Part shown: positions 24,314 through 35,588 of the stretch, piece after piece
How the letters are laid out: each line of letters opens with the position of its first letter
How positions within the stretch are numbered: position 1 is the first letter of the stretch
Assembly (NCBI GenBank): GCA_022701365.1
Contig: JAKUHH010000303.1
Span: 186,001 to 250,000 of the forward strand
Reading direction: 5' to 3'
DNA length: 64,000 nt
From: Mycocentrospora acerina
Lineage: Eukaryota > Ascomycota > Dothideomycetes > Pleosporales
Made by a program: the position numbers and the translations under genes
Notes under the pieces: generated by a model
What the model was told of the DNA's origin: nothing
Databases searched by the model: none
Seen by the model: only the letters and a program-made list of their open reading frames with translations

Positions 24314-25546
24314 CTATCTCGGTCGACGCTTGCCCTGGTTACGAGGTCGGTCTTGAACCAGGAACGTATGCTTGTTCCGCTTATACCTTGTCTTGTAACC
24401 TCCTTTGGCCTGTATACGAGTTAGAAAGTGGTTTACATATCTTGAGAAGACTATAGTACTTACTGGAGTGCCCCAAGGACTAACAGGGTGTACGTTACCC
24501 TTTGATTTACCACGACCACCACCATGGGGATGATCAGCTTCGCAGTGTTAGCATCGCGATTTATTAAACAGTGTTGCAGGAATGGAATACTGACCTGCGT
24601 TCATGGCAAGACCACGAACTTCCGGTCGCTTTCCTAGCCATCGAGCACGTCCGGCTTTACCCAGAGATGTAAAGTGTGATTGAGGGTTACTGGCAACACC
24701 GATTGTGCAACAAGCATCTGGGCTGACCTTGCGAATCTCACCACTCTGCAGGCGAATAATTACACTCTTGATCTCGACTCCCTTCGACTTCTCGACCTCT
24801 TCCTTGTTGACGATTGTTGCGTATGTACCTGCACTGCGGCAAAACACACCTCCACCCTGTGTCTTGGAGCCAACGTTGTAGACTTGCGAGCCGAGAGGAA
24901 CCATGTGGATGGGGAGACAGTTTCCTCGTGCTGCAGTTTTGGCAGCTAGCATGCCAGGATCAATCGCACCACCCATGCTAGCAATCAAGTCTTTCGGAAT
25001 GCCAGTCCTGTAACTTTCTACCTCGTCCCCTTCTCGCATGCCATCTGCTGCGACAATGTAGGACTTCTCCCCAGTCTCGACGCGTGTGATGAGAGCCAAG
25101 TGTGCGCTGCGGTTGGGGTCGTACTCTATCCGGTCCACAATGTGCTTCCCTGGCAAGTAACGCTTGTAGTCAACAATGCGTATACGTCTCTTATGTCCAC
25201 CACCCCTATGTCTGACTGTAACTCGTCCAGTATTGTTCCTTCCTCCTAGATGCTGCCCCTTCCTTGCAATTGTGAGCTTGATGTACGGTCGCCCCTTCCA
25301 TAGATGATCGTTCACAGGCCGTTTGAGATGTCGTAGACCGTTGGTTCGTGGTTTATATGTGCGCAGAGGGATGAATTTATCTTTTCTAGGGTCCTTGGTC
25401 TGCACAATGCCGGCATCAACAGCGACGGTGGGGGTGATTGGCGGCTTGGGGGCCTGCTCGATAGCTTGGGCAGCATATGTGCGGGCGGTGAGCAGCGCTC
25501 TTCCCAGGCGTGAGGGCTGGAACCGACATATCCGGGGCTGCAGCAT
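24314..25546 (-). CDS. RML2: Mitochondrial large-subunit ribosomal protein L2 (bL2m)
   Basis: Exons 24595-25546, 24464-24537, 24314-24409, introns 57 and 54 nt; 373 residues. The first ATG in frame is at 25546; the frame is open further upstream only through a non-ATG codon. The N-terminus MLQPRICRFQPSRLGRALL is Arg-rich without acids, a mitochondrial presequence. The body matches bacterial L2: GRNNTGRVTVRHRGGGHKRR (RNA-binding N domain), HLALITRVETGEKSYIVA, then LGKRPEVRGLAMNA joined by splicing to ADHPHGGGRGKSKG, whose histidine region lies near the peptidyl-transferase centre in L2. Exon 3 ends with the basic tail NQGKRRPR. Component of the mitoribosome large subunit, needed for mitochondrial translation. 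Confidence 0.95.
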
Positions 25547-26418
25547 CGTTTCCGAGGGTGCCCTGGGGCTGGGGAGGAGGTGCGGCGGATGCAATGCGTC
25601 ACTGCGTAACGGGCTTTGCTGGAACTCAGATTTGACGCCAAGATGGAATTCTCACTTTGGCGAAAGCAGTCTAGTGCGCTTTTGGCGGGCTTGTGGTTGC
25701 CAGAGGAGCAATGAGAGGGCACAAAACTCCACGCTTCATGCCTCGCTCACACTGCTCTGCATCTACTCAGACGCCCTGATCAGCCCAGCATCCATCTCTC
25801 AGCACACCCATCTCAGCACACCGACGCCAGATTCGCGTCAAGACTCGACGGTCCTGCAGGTAAGCACTGCAACGCGCGCAGTGGTGGAGCGTGCACATAC
25901 CAGCCTCGCAAGGTCGCGCGTTGTTCGCACCAACATGCTGACTAAGATCGAGCCTGCCAAAACAAACCCACTCTGCACTTCCTTTCATCAACACACACCT
26001 TGGTGCAGCACCTTCGACCCGCCCTCTCCGCCCACCCACCTGTGCATTTTGGAGCTGGACTTGACGTCGTCCCTCTAACACCCACAGCCGCCGCTCTCCA
26101 AGGGTTCGTCTCAATCCCACGCGTCTCCTTCACCATCGCTGCCGCATCTCATCTAGCGTGTTTGGCCCGCCAATACTCGCGAGCATCGACCCAGAACCTG
26201 CTGAGCAGACTTCTGCACGCGTTCAGTGCGTCTGGTGCTCGTGAGTTGTCAGCCTCTGCTTCCTGCACACCCGTTGTTACGCGATCAATGGGACTATATG
26301 CTGACACGTCTAAACAGTGCATCATAACACGACCTCTCAACGTCATATCACCCTAAACCAGCATCAATCTCCTCGAACGCCTTTATAGCCTCGATCAGCA
26401 TATCTAATATTGCTTGCT
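25547..26418. other. Divergent promoter region of RML2 and the B cyclin
   Basis: About 870 bp, pyrimidine-rich towards the cyclin. It contains two ACGCGT hexamers (26119-26124 and 26217-26222), about 300 and 200 bp upstream of the cyclin start. Open frames in it have no family signature. Confidence 0.6.
26119..26222. promoter_or_regulatory. Two ACGCGT hexamers in the B-cyclin promoter
   Basis: At 26119-26124 and 26217-26222, about 300 and 200 bp upstream of the cyclin start. Only weak evidence for regulation: the hexamer is expected about every 4 kb by chance and mitotic cyclins are not classic MBF targets. Confidence 0.3.
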
Positions 26419-28100
26419 ATGCCTCCCGCAGTACGTTGCTGTCCACGACCCTGCTGGCATCTCGTTTAGGGACTGTCACAGAAAGGCCTTGCTTTCGTGT
26501 CTACTTCGATCATCTAATACGTTTTTATAGGTTCGATCCCTCCGGCAGCGCGCTGTCACAAATGAGAATGATGAGAATGCCGGCACGACACGTTTGACGC
26601 GTGCAAAGGCCGCGACTCTAGGCTCAAATGCTGCTGCCGCTGACGTGCCAAAAAAGACTCTCCAAGCAAAGAAGTCAACTGTTGCCCTGGGAGCTAATGG
26701 TGCCGCACAGACGCGAAAGCGTAATGCCCTTGGCGATGTCAGCAACTATACAAAGACCGAAGTTGGTGCTGGCGCTGATGCAAAGGACGGCAAAAAACCC
26801 ACAGCTGCAAAGAGCCTAGTAAAACAGGCAGCAAAGCCCACTGGAGTCACAAAGTCGACCCGAACTTCTTCGACAAAGCCTGCACCACTCACAGCGAAAG
26901 ACAAGAACGGTGTATCGTCAGCCCAGAAGCGCCCAGGTAGCGGGTCTGGCATCGCCGCGCCCGCAACTAAGAAGCGAAAGGAAGTACCACTGTCATTGGT
27001 TGAGGAGAAGGTAGAAGAAGAGGAAGTTGAAAACGTATTGCCAGAGGAGCAAGTTGTTCTTGAGACCGAGGTCGCCAAGATCAAGAAGAACAAAGTCGAG
27101 GTTGTCGAAGAGGTTGAGGAGCTGGCCCTCCCCAAAAATGTTCCTGACCTCGATCGGGAGGATGTGGACGACCCGTTGATGGTTTCGGAGTATGTTGTCG
27201 AGATCTTCGAGTATCTAAAAGAGCTCGAGATCTCTACAATGGCCAACCCCGACTATATGGATAGCCAGAACGAGCTCGAGTGGAAGATGCGCGGTATTCT
27301 CGTCGACTGGCTACTCGAGGTTCACACTCGCTTCCGTCTGCTCCCCGAGACGCTCTTCCTCGCCGTCAACATCATCGACCGCTTCCTCTCTGCCAAGATT
27401 GTCCAGTTGGACCGCCTCCAGCTCGTTGGTGTTACTGCCATGTTCATTGCCTCCAAGTATGAGGAAGTCCTCTCTCCTCATGTCCAGAACTTCCGTCACG
27501 TTGCCGACGATGGCTTCACAGAGGATGAGATCCTCAGTGCCGAGCGTTTCGTCCTTGCTGCTCTCAACTACGATCTGAGCTACCCTAACCCTATGAACTT
27601 CCTCCGTCGCATATCAAAGGCCGATAACTACGACATCCAGACCCGTACGCTGGGCAAGTACCTATTGGAGATTGGCTGCCTCGACCATCGCTTCCTTGCC
27701 CATCCTCCTAGCCAGGTTGCTGCCGCTGCCATGTACTTGGCTCGGTTGTACCTGGAGAAGGACCCCTGGGTAAGACACTTTTCTACTGCTGCTATCTTGT
27801 GATTGATTGTGCTAATACAAACAGGATGCTACTCTCTCGCACTATGCTGGCTACACTGAGGAGGAAATTCAGCCTGTGTTGGATCTCATGATCGACTATC
27901 TCTCAAGCCCAGTTGTACACGAGGCGTTCTTTAAGAAATACGCCAGCAAGAAGTTCCTGAAAGGTTAGCATCTCTTGTTCCATCCTTTTTACTTCCATCA
28001 CTAACGTGTCCTAGCATCCATCCACCTTCGCAAGTGGGCTAAGGACTACGTCGCTGAGTTTGGCAACGTTTTGGCACAGGAGCCCTCCAAGAAGCATTAA
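26419..28100 (+). CDS. nimE: G2/mitotic B-type cyclin
   Basis: Exons 26419-26430 (only MPPA), 26531-27769, 27825-27963, 28015-28100; introns 100, 55 and 51 nt; 491 residues. It activates the Cdc2/NimX-type kinase for entry into mitosis. Residues 68-76 read RNALGDVSN, a perfect destruction box (RxxLxxxxN) for APC/C ubiquitination, followed by Lys-rich sequence. An acidic, Glu/Val-rich segment precedes the two cyclin boxes: the first contains MRGILVDWLLEVHTRFRL, LFLAVNIIDRFLS and VGVTAMFIASKYEE; the second begins near FVLAALNYDLSYPNP and is completed by exons 3 and 4 (LRKWAKDYV). Length and layout fit the single B cyclin of filamentous ascomycetes. The 12-nt first exon is needed for an ATG; without it the frame starts inside the disordered N-terminus. 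Confidence 0.95.
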
Positions 28101-29272
28101 GTTTTTCTGCATTTCTAGGCCAACCTGGCCCTTATTTGGACACAAAGACTTTCCAAATCTGCTACAATTGAACTTCTGTGGGAAGTATTTGTTAAAGCAG
28201 GACTTTCAGAGTCACTGTCCCAATCTAAGGGAGCGTTCCTGTCACGTTCAGCAACATATTCATCTTGGCTTCACAGTCTTCCATTCGGATCGGCGTTAAT
28301 ATACGGAATGCAATTGGCTACAAAGGGGCTATTCATGTGTGTTCATTTTTGGTTTTGCTTGCTTTTTGGAGCGGAGTTGAAAGGCGTCCAGCCATCTCAT
28401 CAGGATGGCGCATAACGGGTATTTGACTTTCTTCTACGACACTTTTATCCCCATTTCTCTGTAGCGGTTCTGGATATTTGCTCATAGCAATAGCGAATTG
28501 GTATACCTTCACGGTGTGATATGAGAGATTATTCCCCGGAGGAGCCCCACGTATGGTAACGGCTTCTATCAAAAGCTGTGGAAGGTAGCGCCGCATGTAC
28601 GAATAATGTGATGTGCGTTGCTTCTATGCATGCCGGTAGTAGGCAGAGCCCAGCTATTCAAACTATATCTTCGAAAATTTGGTGTGCATCCATGATTGTT
28701 ATGTGTACTTTTTTTGATGCATTATATTGTCTCTTTCGATGTTATCATAGCATGACCCGTCTTCTCTTGGTGACTAGGTAGCCCAATTTTGAAACCCTTC
28801 TCATACCACTCGTGCACTCGACGCGTTAATGTCGTCTTAATACGTCATCCCAGCACGTTTCGCGTCTCGCGTCTCGCGTCTCGCGTCGCTCTCGTCTAAA
28901 TCACGCCGCGTTCACGAAGCGTCCCCAGCCACTGCATCGCACGCGCATCATCAACCTCGGTCCAGAACACGAACCACGCCCGCGACATTCCAACGCTAGC
29001 CCTCTTTCGCACTGACAACGCTCATCCCAAATCATCTCCGTCTTCTCCAATCTACTCCTCAGCCCCATAGATTAGGGAATTTTCCATACATCCAGTGTTG
29101 CTTTTTCCTCTCTGCTTGTCTCACCGCCTCTCTTCTCGACCAATCAGCACATAATCACTTTTCCCAAGCACACCCCAAGATTGCCCAAAGCCTCATCTAT
29201 CCATTCGTTCATTTATTCATTCGTTCATTAATTCATTTCAAGTCCGCACAGCCAAACGGCTAGCTAATAAAG
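28101..29272. other. Cyclin 3' flank and promoter of the HIT gene
   Basis: No supported gene. The right half is C/T-rich and holds a heptamer repeat (28861-28888), an ACGCGT site at 28821-28826 and TTCATT-type short repeats at about 29201-29238 just before the HIT start. Confidence 0.6.
28861..28888. repeat. Tandem heptamer CGCGTCT, four copies
   Basis: Three perfect copies plus CGCGTCG. It lies about 385 bp upstream of the HIT gene start and presents the CGCGT core four times at 7-bp spacing. Confidence 0.85.
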
Positions 29273-30354
29273 ATGAATGATCTGGACCTGCACTACCCAC
29301 CCGACTCATGTCCCTTTTGCAGCATCGCATCTGCGTATCCGTTCCCCGAGTCCCCGCTATGGGAGCATGGTGAGGAGGCATTGAAGCGTTGTGTTCCAGG
29401 GGAGCAAGAAAGTGAAAAGGGGGTCGAGAAGACGAATCCGAGTAGCTTTGTGGTGCTGAGGAGTAGAGATGTAGTTGCGTTTTTGGATATCTTGCCAATG
29501 ACGGGTGGTGAGTAAACTTTTGATTTTTTGTGAGATGAGGAAGTTGTTGTTTTGTTTAGGGGAATTTGGGTGGGTGGAAGGCAACATGCATTGTATTGGG
29601 TTGTGCTGATTCAATGATATATGATAGGTCATCTGCTTGTTGCGACAAGGAGGCATAAAGTTAAAGTTGCGGATATGGGGGCGGTGGAGAGTAGAGAAGT
29701 CGGTATGTTGTTTCTTTTCTGTTTGTTTCTCATTTCCCCCCCCTCTTTTCTTCATGGGTAGAAGTGCTACTACGGTGAAAAGAGAGGCGAGACTAATGCT
29801 CAGACAGGGTTTTGGTTGCCATTGCTAGCCAGGACTGTGGCGAAAGTCACAGGCGTAACGGATTACAACATTGTGCAGAATAATGGTAAGTTTCGAACAG
29901 GTTTATCAGTCTTCTACTACTTTTTTCCTTTCCTCAATTATCTTCCTTTTCTCCCGATTTCTTTCCCTAAGCATCTTATTTCATCTCGTTTCTTTGCATA
30001 TCATTTCTTTCATATTTACACCCCCCCTCCCCTTTAAACACACGCACATGATTCCCTTTCCTCTTCTCTTCTTTCCAGCCCACTTTTCCTCTTCCGCTCC
30101 AACACATATATCAACACCAACTCACCCCGCTCCCACCCACAGGAGCCCGCGCCGCCCAAGTCGTTCCGCACGTACACTTCCACATCATTCCGCGACCAGG
30201 GACGATGCCCGAAATTAAGAACAAGAGCTGGACCATGTTTGGCCGGGGACAACGTGATGATTTGGATGATGAGGAGGGGATGCGGATAGCAGGGGAGATG
30301 AGGAAAGTGCTTAGAGAAGAGGTGGAGAGAATGGTGGGCGAGCCAAAACTGTAG
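29273..30354 (+). CDS. HIT-family (histidine triad) nucleotide hydrolase or adenylyl-transferase
   Basis: Exons 29273-29507, 29628-29702, 29808-29885, 30143-30354; 199 residues; introns 120, 105 and 257 nt, all longer than the window's norm. HIT proteins hydrolyse nucleotide phosphoramidates or dinucleoside polyphosphates. Visible: an N-terminal Cys pair DSCPFCSIASA, a lengthened insert, then VVAFLDILPMTGGHLLVATRR, DYNIVQNNGARAAQ, and the catalytic triad HVHFHIIPRPG (HxHxHxx). The exon 3-4 join lies just before the triad. The C-terminus is a charged helix (MRKVLREEVERM) typical of small HIT enzymes. The CPFC pair may bind zinc as in Hint/aprataxin relatives, though only two Cys are seen. Probably cytosolic or nuclear; exact substrate unknown. 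Confidence 0.9.
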
Positions 30355-31117
30355 GTGGATGGGGACTGCATAAGGGCAAAGAGGAGGAAGGGGGGGAGGG
30401 GTTGTACAGTATGGTGTTGGAGTTTGAGAGTCGTAAGTGTAAATTGGCTGAATGCATAGGGTGGTCGCTATACTCGTATTAATTGTCATTGTCTAATGAT
30501 ATCTGCTTCTCTGCTATGCTACACTGAAATCCCTTTTGCCAACCGCATGTCAGCGTTTGTACACCATCGTCTCAACACACTCACACCAAATTGTTTCATC
30601 GAGCCTTATACACCCATACCCCCGCCGCCTCTCCTCTCGCCATCAGCTTCACGCTTCTTCTTATCTGCAACATGATCTTCTAACCCAGACTTGCTGATCT
30701 TTGCTAGTAATAATCCTAACTGATGTTCTACCCAGAGTTCCGTGAAAATTGCACGTCGCCATGGACACCATCCAAATTCTCTCTATGAATCTGCATGATG
30801 GCCAGTGTGATGATCTGCGTAGTGGAATTTAAGTGCATTAGGCCTTAGCGGAGTTGAGTCGTTTTTGTGCATGAATACATGAGCGTCGGCGTTCATGGGA
30901 ACCGGTAGCCTCTTTCCTGTCTTCATCTCTTCAGCATCGACGTCAATTAGTGATTTTTCCTAGACTCAACATCTCTCGACCTGTCCACCATCATTTCTGC
31001 CGCTTTTTTTTGTTGAGTAGTTTTGTTCGTGAGCCTGAGCTCTCCCGGGCGGGAGATGGGATATTCTTGGACATCACAAACGCAAACCATCTTCTGGGCA
31101 GAACCCTACGGTATTCA
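30355..31117. other. Convergent intergenic region
   Basis: About 760 bp between the stops of the HIT gene and the SUZ-motif gene. I see no gene, RNA gene or notable repeat. Confidence 0.6.
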
Positions 31118-32014
31118 CTATAACGGGCCTACCTGGGTGTGTGCTCCCCTCGATGCAAAGCCTCGTCCACCACCTGTCGCAGGTCCTTGAGGTTGACGGA
31201 TGGGTTTCTCTTGATCAGCTGGTGTGCCTGGTGTGCCTGGTCGACTATTTCCAGCCTCCCTCCTCTGGATGTACACGGAACCTGGCTTGGGCGCATACGA
31301 ATGATCAAACAATTGTCGTCCCGGACCTGAAGGTCGCGCTGGTGACTGCTCATTACTGGATCTAGACTGACTGTCGCGTCCACCACGGCCCTTTCCTTTC
31401 CCTCTTGTGGCCTTGTTCGGCGAATTGCTGCGAGAATCCCCTGCTGCAGCTGACGTCCCGAATATCCTCTCACGCGCTTCTGCGTATTTGCGTTCCTTCT
31501 CGGCGCGCTCTTTTTGAGCACGGGCTTTGCGTTCCTCAAAGTCTGCTTCTGCTTTCTTCCGTCGCTCATCTTCGCTATCGTCATCGTCGTCCAGGTTCAA
31601 CCCCGCCATACCAGAAGTGGGGTTGTTTCGCGAGAGCACCTGGGGTTTGCGCGCCAGAACTGTAACGTTTGGCTTAAAGGTCGACATGACGGGAGTGTTG
31701 TCACGAGCCTGAAGAAATAGCTTTGGTTCTGGGTTTTCCCTATGAAGAACAGCCGTCAGCGCTGAACCCCGCAACGACGAGTAGAAACGTACGCGGACTC
31801 CCAGAGCTTGCGGTTCAGTTCTGCATGCTGGGCCTTGCGCTCAGCTTTGGAAAGCTTGGGCTCTGGCTGGGCAGGTGGAGGGTTTGCATCTTCTTTCTGT
31901 CGTGTGTGAGCGCGTGCATGAGTATGTGCATGTGTACGAGGGTCCATGTACATCCGCAATAGATTCCCAGTCCTCGTCCCATGCGTCTGCAGGGGCAGGC
32001 TTCTTTGGCGGCAT
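31118..32014 (-). CDS. SUZ-motif RNA-binding-type protein
   Basis: Exons 31952-32014, 31793-31896, 31118-31739, introns 55 and 53 nt; 262 residues. Begins MPPKKPAPADAWDEDWESIA. The conserved part is ARDNTPVMSTFKPNVTVLAR followed by a charged helix (EERKARAQKERAEKERKYAE) leading into ARERIFGTS, the classical SUZ end motif (YxEARxRIFG), a short RNA-binding element. The C-terminal third is disordered and basic with KGKGRGG and repeated Arg/Gly/Pro. Tight C-terminal RG content suggests nucleic-acid binding. The promoter side faces the gene at 32325 with about 310 bp between the two starts. A splice could occur at the very C-terminus (CAG|GTAGGC before the stop), so the last residues are less certain. 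Confidence 0.82.
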
Positions 32015-32324
32015 TGTAGCTTGGCTATGAATATCAACGAGGGGAGAGTCGACGAGAATCGCTGGGGAATTCGGGAGCTTCTGTGGATTATGAGAGAAAT
32101 GGTCGCGGCTGAACCCTGGATTTAGCGTTGTGCAGGGGTGGAGCTGGGGCAGTGACGTTCGTGGTCGCCTCGCGATGCTCTATCCCCATAGTCGCAGTCG
32201 TCTTCACAAACACAAACCGGTAAACCTTGACCGCCGCTTGATTACAGACACAACCAACTACCTCGTCGAGAGCAATCATGTCAGGCGAGTTCCTCTGGTC
32301 ACCAGCGACTCACACGCGCCCACC
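32015..32324. other. Short divergent promoter
   Basis: 310 bp between the SUZ-motif gene (minus) and the unrecognised gene at 32325 (plus). The downstream frame is open into this region, so the plus-strand gene could start further left (in-frame ATG at 32175). Confidence 0.5.
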
Positions 32325-32885
32325 ATGATGAAGAGCCGCCGCGAGCTAACTACTCCCTCAGACATCGATGGCGACTCGGCGATGCACTCGTCGCCAGACG
32401 TCGATCTTGCCGCCAACGACGACGAGATGTTCCCTGACGAGGCGCAGCCCGCAACCCCCCGCAACGCTGCCTCGTATGCGCTGGACCCCTCGTCTGAGCT
32501 CTCGCCGCCAAGCTCCCAGGGCCCCGTCAGTCTCCCCCGCGAGGACGGCGTCGCAGCAACCATTGCGTCAGGCGTGAATGCTAACGGCAAGCGGCCTCTC
32601 TCGGGTAGCGTCATTGCGCCGGCCTCTGCTGGAGCCGTGGGAACACATCAGGATGCAGACACTGGGTATCAGTGGTCGAAGCTCGAGGACCAGCCAGGGT
32701 ATGAGTGGAAGAACACGCGGGCGCGAGAAGAGGAAGCACGGGCTCTGGATCAGATAATTGACAAGGGCTATCAGATCAAGAGTGAGTTCGCAAGGTGTGT
32801 TTTGTCAAGGCACTGACTGATTGCTGCAGATCGATATGGCGATCCTCTGGACGCGAGCATCTCTACTGGGAAGTCGAGGCACTAA
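32325..32885 (+). CDS. Small acidic protein with a conserved-looking C-terminal motif (unrecognised)
   Basis: Exons 32325-32781 and 32830-32885, intron 48 nt (GTGAGT donor, CTGAT branch, TGCAG acceptor); 170 residues from MMKSRRELTTPSDIDG. The N-terminal two thirds are disordered, rich in Asp, Ser, Pro and Ala (SSELSPPSSQGP). The C-terminal part is distinct: YQWSKLEDQPGYEWKNTRAR, EEEARALDQIIDKGYQIK and, after the splice, NRYGDPLDASI. That block of aromatic and charged residues with a short helix looks like a protein-interaction motif. The in-frame splice onto RYGDPLD supports a real gene. I do not recognise the family; a chromatin or nuclear complex subunit would be a guess. A longer start at 32175 is possible. 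Confidence 0.72.
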
Positions 32886-33243
32886 ATGGAGCCTGATGCG
32901 ATGGTTTCGCAGGGCAATTGCAGCATCATCACGGCGAACTGGCGTTGGGGACATGGGCGGTACAAACTTGTGCATCGCGTTTCACAAGGCTCTCGATTAG
33001 CACGGAAATAGTCTCAAGGGGAGGATTGAGAGTTGATAGGGCTGATATGCATAGAGCATTGCTGAAACACAAGTAGCCTCGCGACACGATCTTATGAATG
33101 GTATACATCTCCGTCATCAAACTCTGCCCAGTCGCATATTGTGAACTTGATTCCACATCATTTTGTCCTGATATCTGACCATATATCTCCCAGCCTGAAC
33201 GCCTTCCAATGCAGTCGTGTTTCGCTAACCGGGGAGAAACCCC
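32886..33243. other. Convergent 3' flanks
   Basis: About 360 bp between convergent stops; nothing recognisable. Confidence 0.6.
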
Positions 33244-34009
33244 TCAGTCACTCTCATCCCCATCGGCCATTTCGTCGTCCTCGGCCACGACTTGCTTCTC
33301 CTCCAATAAATCCTCTGTCAGTCCTTCCTCTTGCACCTCCTCCTCGACTTCATCATCCTCGACCTCTTCATCTTCTTGCTCCTCCACATTCATTTCAGTC
33401 TCGTGGTCCTCTCCCTCTGTCCCTGTCCCCTCATCACCGCTCTCCCTCCGCACGCGCTTCACCCGTGGACTCCCGTCGGCCTCGGCCTCTCCCTTGGGCT
33501 CTGGCCCTGGCTCGCCCGTGGTCGTCTTCTTCTTCTCCTCGCGCACCTTCTTGCGATACGTGTTCCTCTTGTCCGCTTGTATACTCGTGAATTTGTTCAC
33601 CTCAGCCTCCAATCGCGGCAGCATCGCCGCGAATTCCAGCTCTGTCATTGCATCAAAGACATCCTTGGGCATGATTGTTTTCTTGCCCGATCGCTGTGCG
33701 TTTTCAGCGGCCGCCGAGGTGAGGTAGTTTACGAAGACGGTGGCCGACTTTGACATGGCGAGCAGGGCATCTTTTTGAATTTGCGTGTTTGGCGGTAGGA
33801 CGCCTTTTGCGAGACGTTGGACTATAGATTTGGGGAGGTTGAGGTCCTGAGGGTGGTGTTAGAAGTGCATCGACATTGTTGTGGGGTACAGGGGAATGGG
33901 AGGATGGGATGCGTACCTCGACACTAAGGCTATCGTCTGGTGTTGCGGATTTTGTCATGGCAGCGTCGTCATTGGAGACTGCCGATGCAGTGCTCTTTCT
34001 TACGGGCAT
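33244..34009 (-). CDS. DPB4: Histone-fold subunit of DNA polymerase epsilon / chromatin remodeller
   Basis: Exons 33917-34009 and 33244-33846, intron 70 nt; 231 residues. The histone fold (about 32-120) reads DLNLPKSIVQRLAKGVLPPN, then IQKDALLAMSKSATVFVNYL, AAENAQRSGKKTIMPKDVF and AMTELEFAAMLPRLEAEV, the pattern of Dpb4/POLE3 (CBF/NF-YB-like, H2B side). In yeast Dpb4 pairs with Dpb3 in polymerase epsilon and with Dls1 in the ISW2/CHRAC remodeller. The C-terminal half is a long disordered tail: Lys/Arg-rich (RKKVREEKKK), then very acidic Glu/Asp repeats, as in other fungal Dpb4 proteins. The splice falls exactly before the first histone-fold helix. An ACGCGT site is 112 bp upstream of the start. 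Confidence 0.93.
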
Positions 34010-35588
34010 GGTGTGTCTTTGGGATGATTGCGATTACTAGCGTGGTACGGACATGTGTTTGAGGGGTTGTCGCTGAATGCTGGTGGTGGAAGTTGCCCTT
34101 TACTCGTTTGGTGGACCGTGACGCGTGATACCGCGTTCGACGCGACGGCTTGGCATCCATCGCGAAAGTATGGTTCCTGGTGTTTTGAGCGATGCAAAGG
34201 TCAATTTCGAAATAGACCACTCTTTCTTCTTAGTATCATTTTCCGTCCTGCTCTGAAACCCAACCAATTTTTCTTACAGCAGCACACTACACAGCTAGTT
34301 TGGAGGGAATTAACCATCTGCTATCTCGCTTGGTAGCAAGAAGTCACAGCCCTGAATGTAGAGACATCACGCAGGAGATTGAACCGTACATTGACTCCTC
34401 TGGCTTGCTACAGTACTCGCCATCATAAGCTGGCTAGCAACACCAAAGTGCTCCTGCCCGTGTCTTATCGATACCGTATTCGACCCGCTTCCCGCGGCCC
34501 ATAGATTCCGTGACACGGCAGTCCTCCATCGCACCACGCTCATCTCCCGTCACACAAGCCTCAAGGGCGTAATCGGTTCCACAAGCGTCTCCCACTGCCT
34601 AGGGTTTAATGGTTTTCAAGTCCAGCTTGCCGGCCCTGCTCACCGGCCATCGGGCTATCGCGAAGTCGCTAAATCGCAGCTGAAATCTAGTGCTTCCCTG
34701 GTGTTTTTCCAGGCAAGTCGGTCCGTAAAAGACGCCTCAAGCGGCTGCCAAGGTGGTCGTGGATGCTGGCTAACATAGCTATCCGTTGGAATGTGTTGTG
34801 GTGAGGGGTAGGTCCATTATGCTATTGTCTCTCTCTCCTCCAGTGTTACTTCAATTCTACAACAATCGTTTGCTCCATGTATCCGTAAGTATTCACTTGA
34901 TTGGTGGAGCATGCCAATCTCCAGGTTTCCAGGGCATGGGATCTCTGTGGGTACCTGCACTCCCACGCTGTCGGCCTGAATGAAGCAGAGCGGGGTGATT
35001 CCGGGGTACCAACGTGGCTGATCCAGACCACAGCCAAGAACTCCACGTTTTCTTGGCTGCTTCTTCTCTCAGCACCTCACGGATAAGACGAGAACTGCCT
35101 CCGTCGTCGGACCTGCTTTGACACGAGGGTAGGCTGAACAGTTCGGTACGACGGGATGTCTCTGTGGGAGATCTCAGCTGATTCAGGTTCACCAAATCGC
35201 ATTGGTCGCTCCCCTGATCAATAACTGTTGTGGGTTCCAAACATACGAACGACATTTGGTAACAAGATGTTGCAACGCAATTAAGGCCTCTGGATTGGTC
35301 TTCAGCAACAAGATGTCATTCAAGGAAGCAGTTGTTTCCAGTCTAAGCAAGGTAGCATAGAATTCCCATGCACATAGCATCCCATTTCACTCCCGGTACT
35401 TGTCACCTTTTGTATCTCCTGCATGCCTAGATCGTCCAACATCGCTTGGCGTCGCATACACCACGGAAAGGCTATCCTACTCCGGTCTGCACCGATAAAG
35501 TGTGCCTGCCGAGTCGTCTAAGCCACATGCCATTACTTATATTCCAGCTGTGTCCCTGCATAGGTCTACTGATAACTCTCTAAGCAAA
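34010..35588. other. Divergent intergenic region, DPB4 to arrestin-like gene
   Basis: About 1.6 kb without a supported gene. Short open frames (for example 34893-35255 minus) have no domain and no spliced continuation that I can find. Confidence 0.5.
34121..34126. promoter_or_regulatory. MCB-type element ACGCGT upstream of DPB4
   Basis: Palindromic ACGCGT, 112 bp upstream of the DPB4 start; two further CGCG-containing sites follow within 20 bp (CCGCGTT, GACGCGA). In yeast, MBF binds this hexamer in promoters of S-phase genes. One such hexamer is expected about every 4 kb by chance. Confidence 0.45.
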
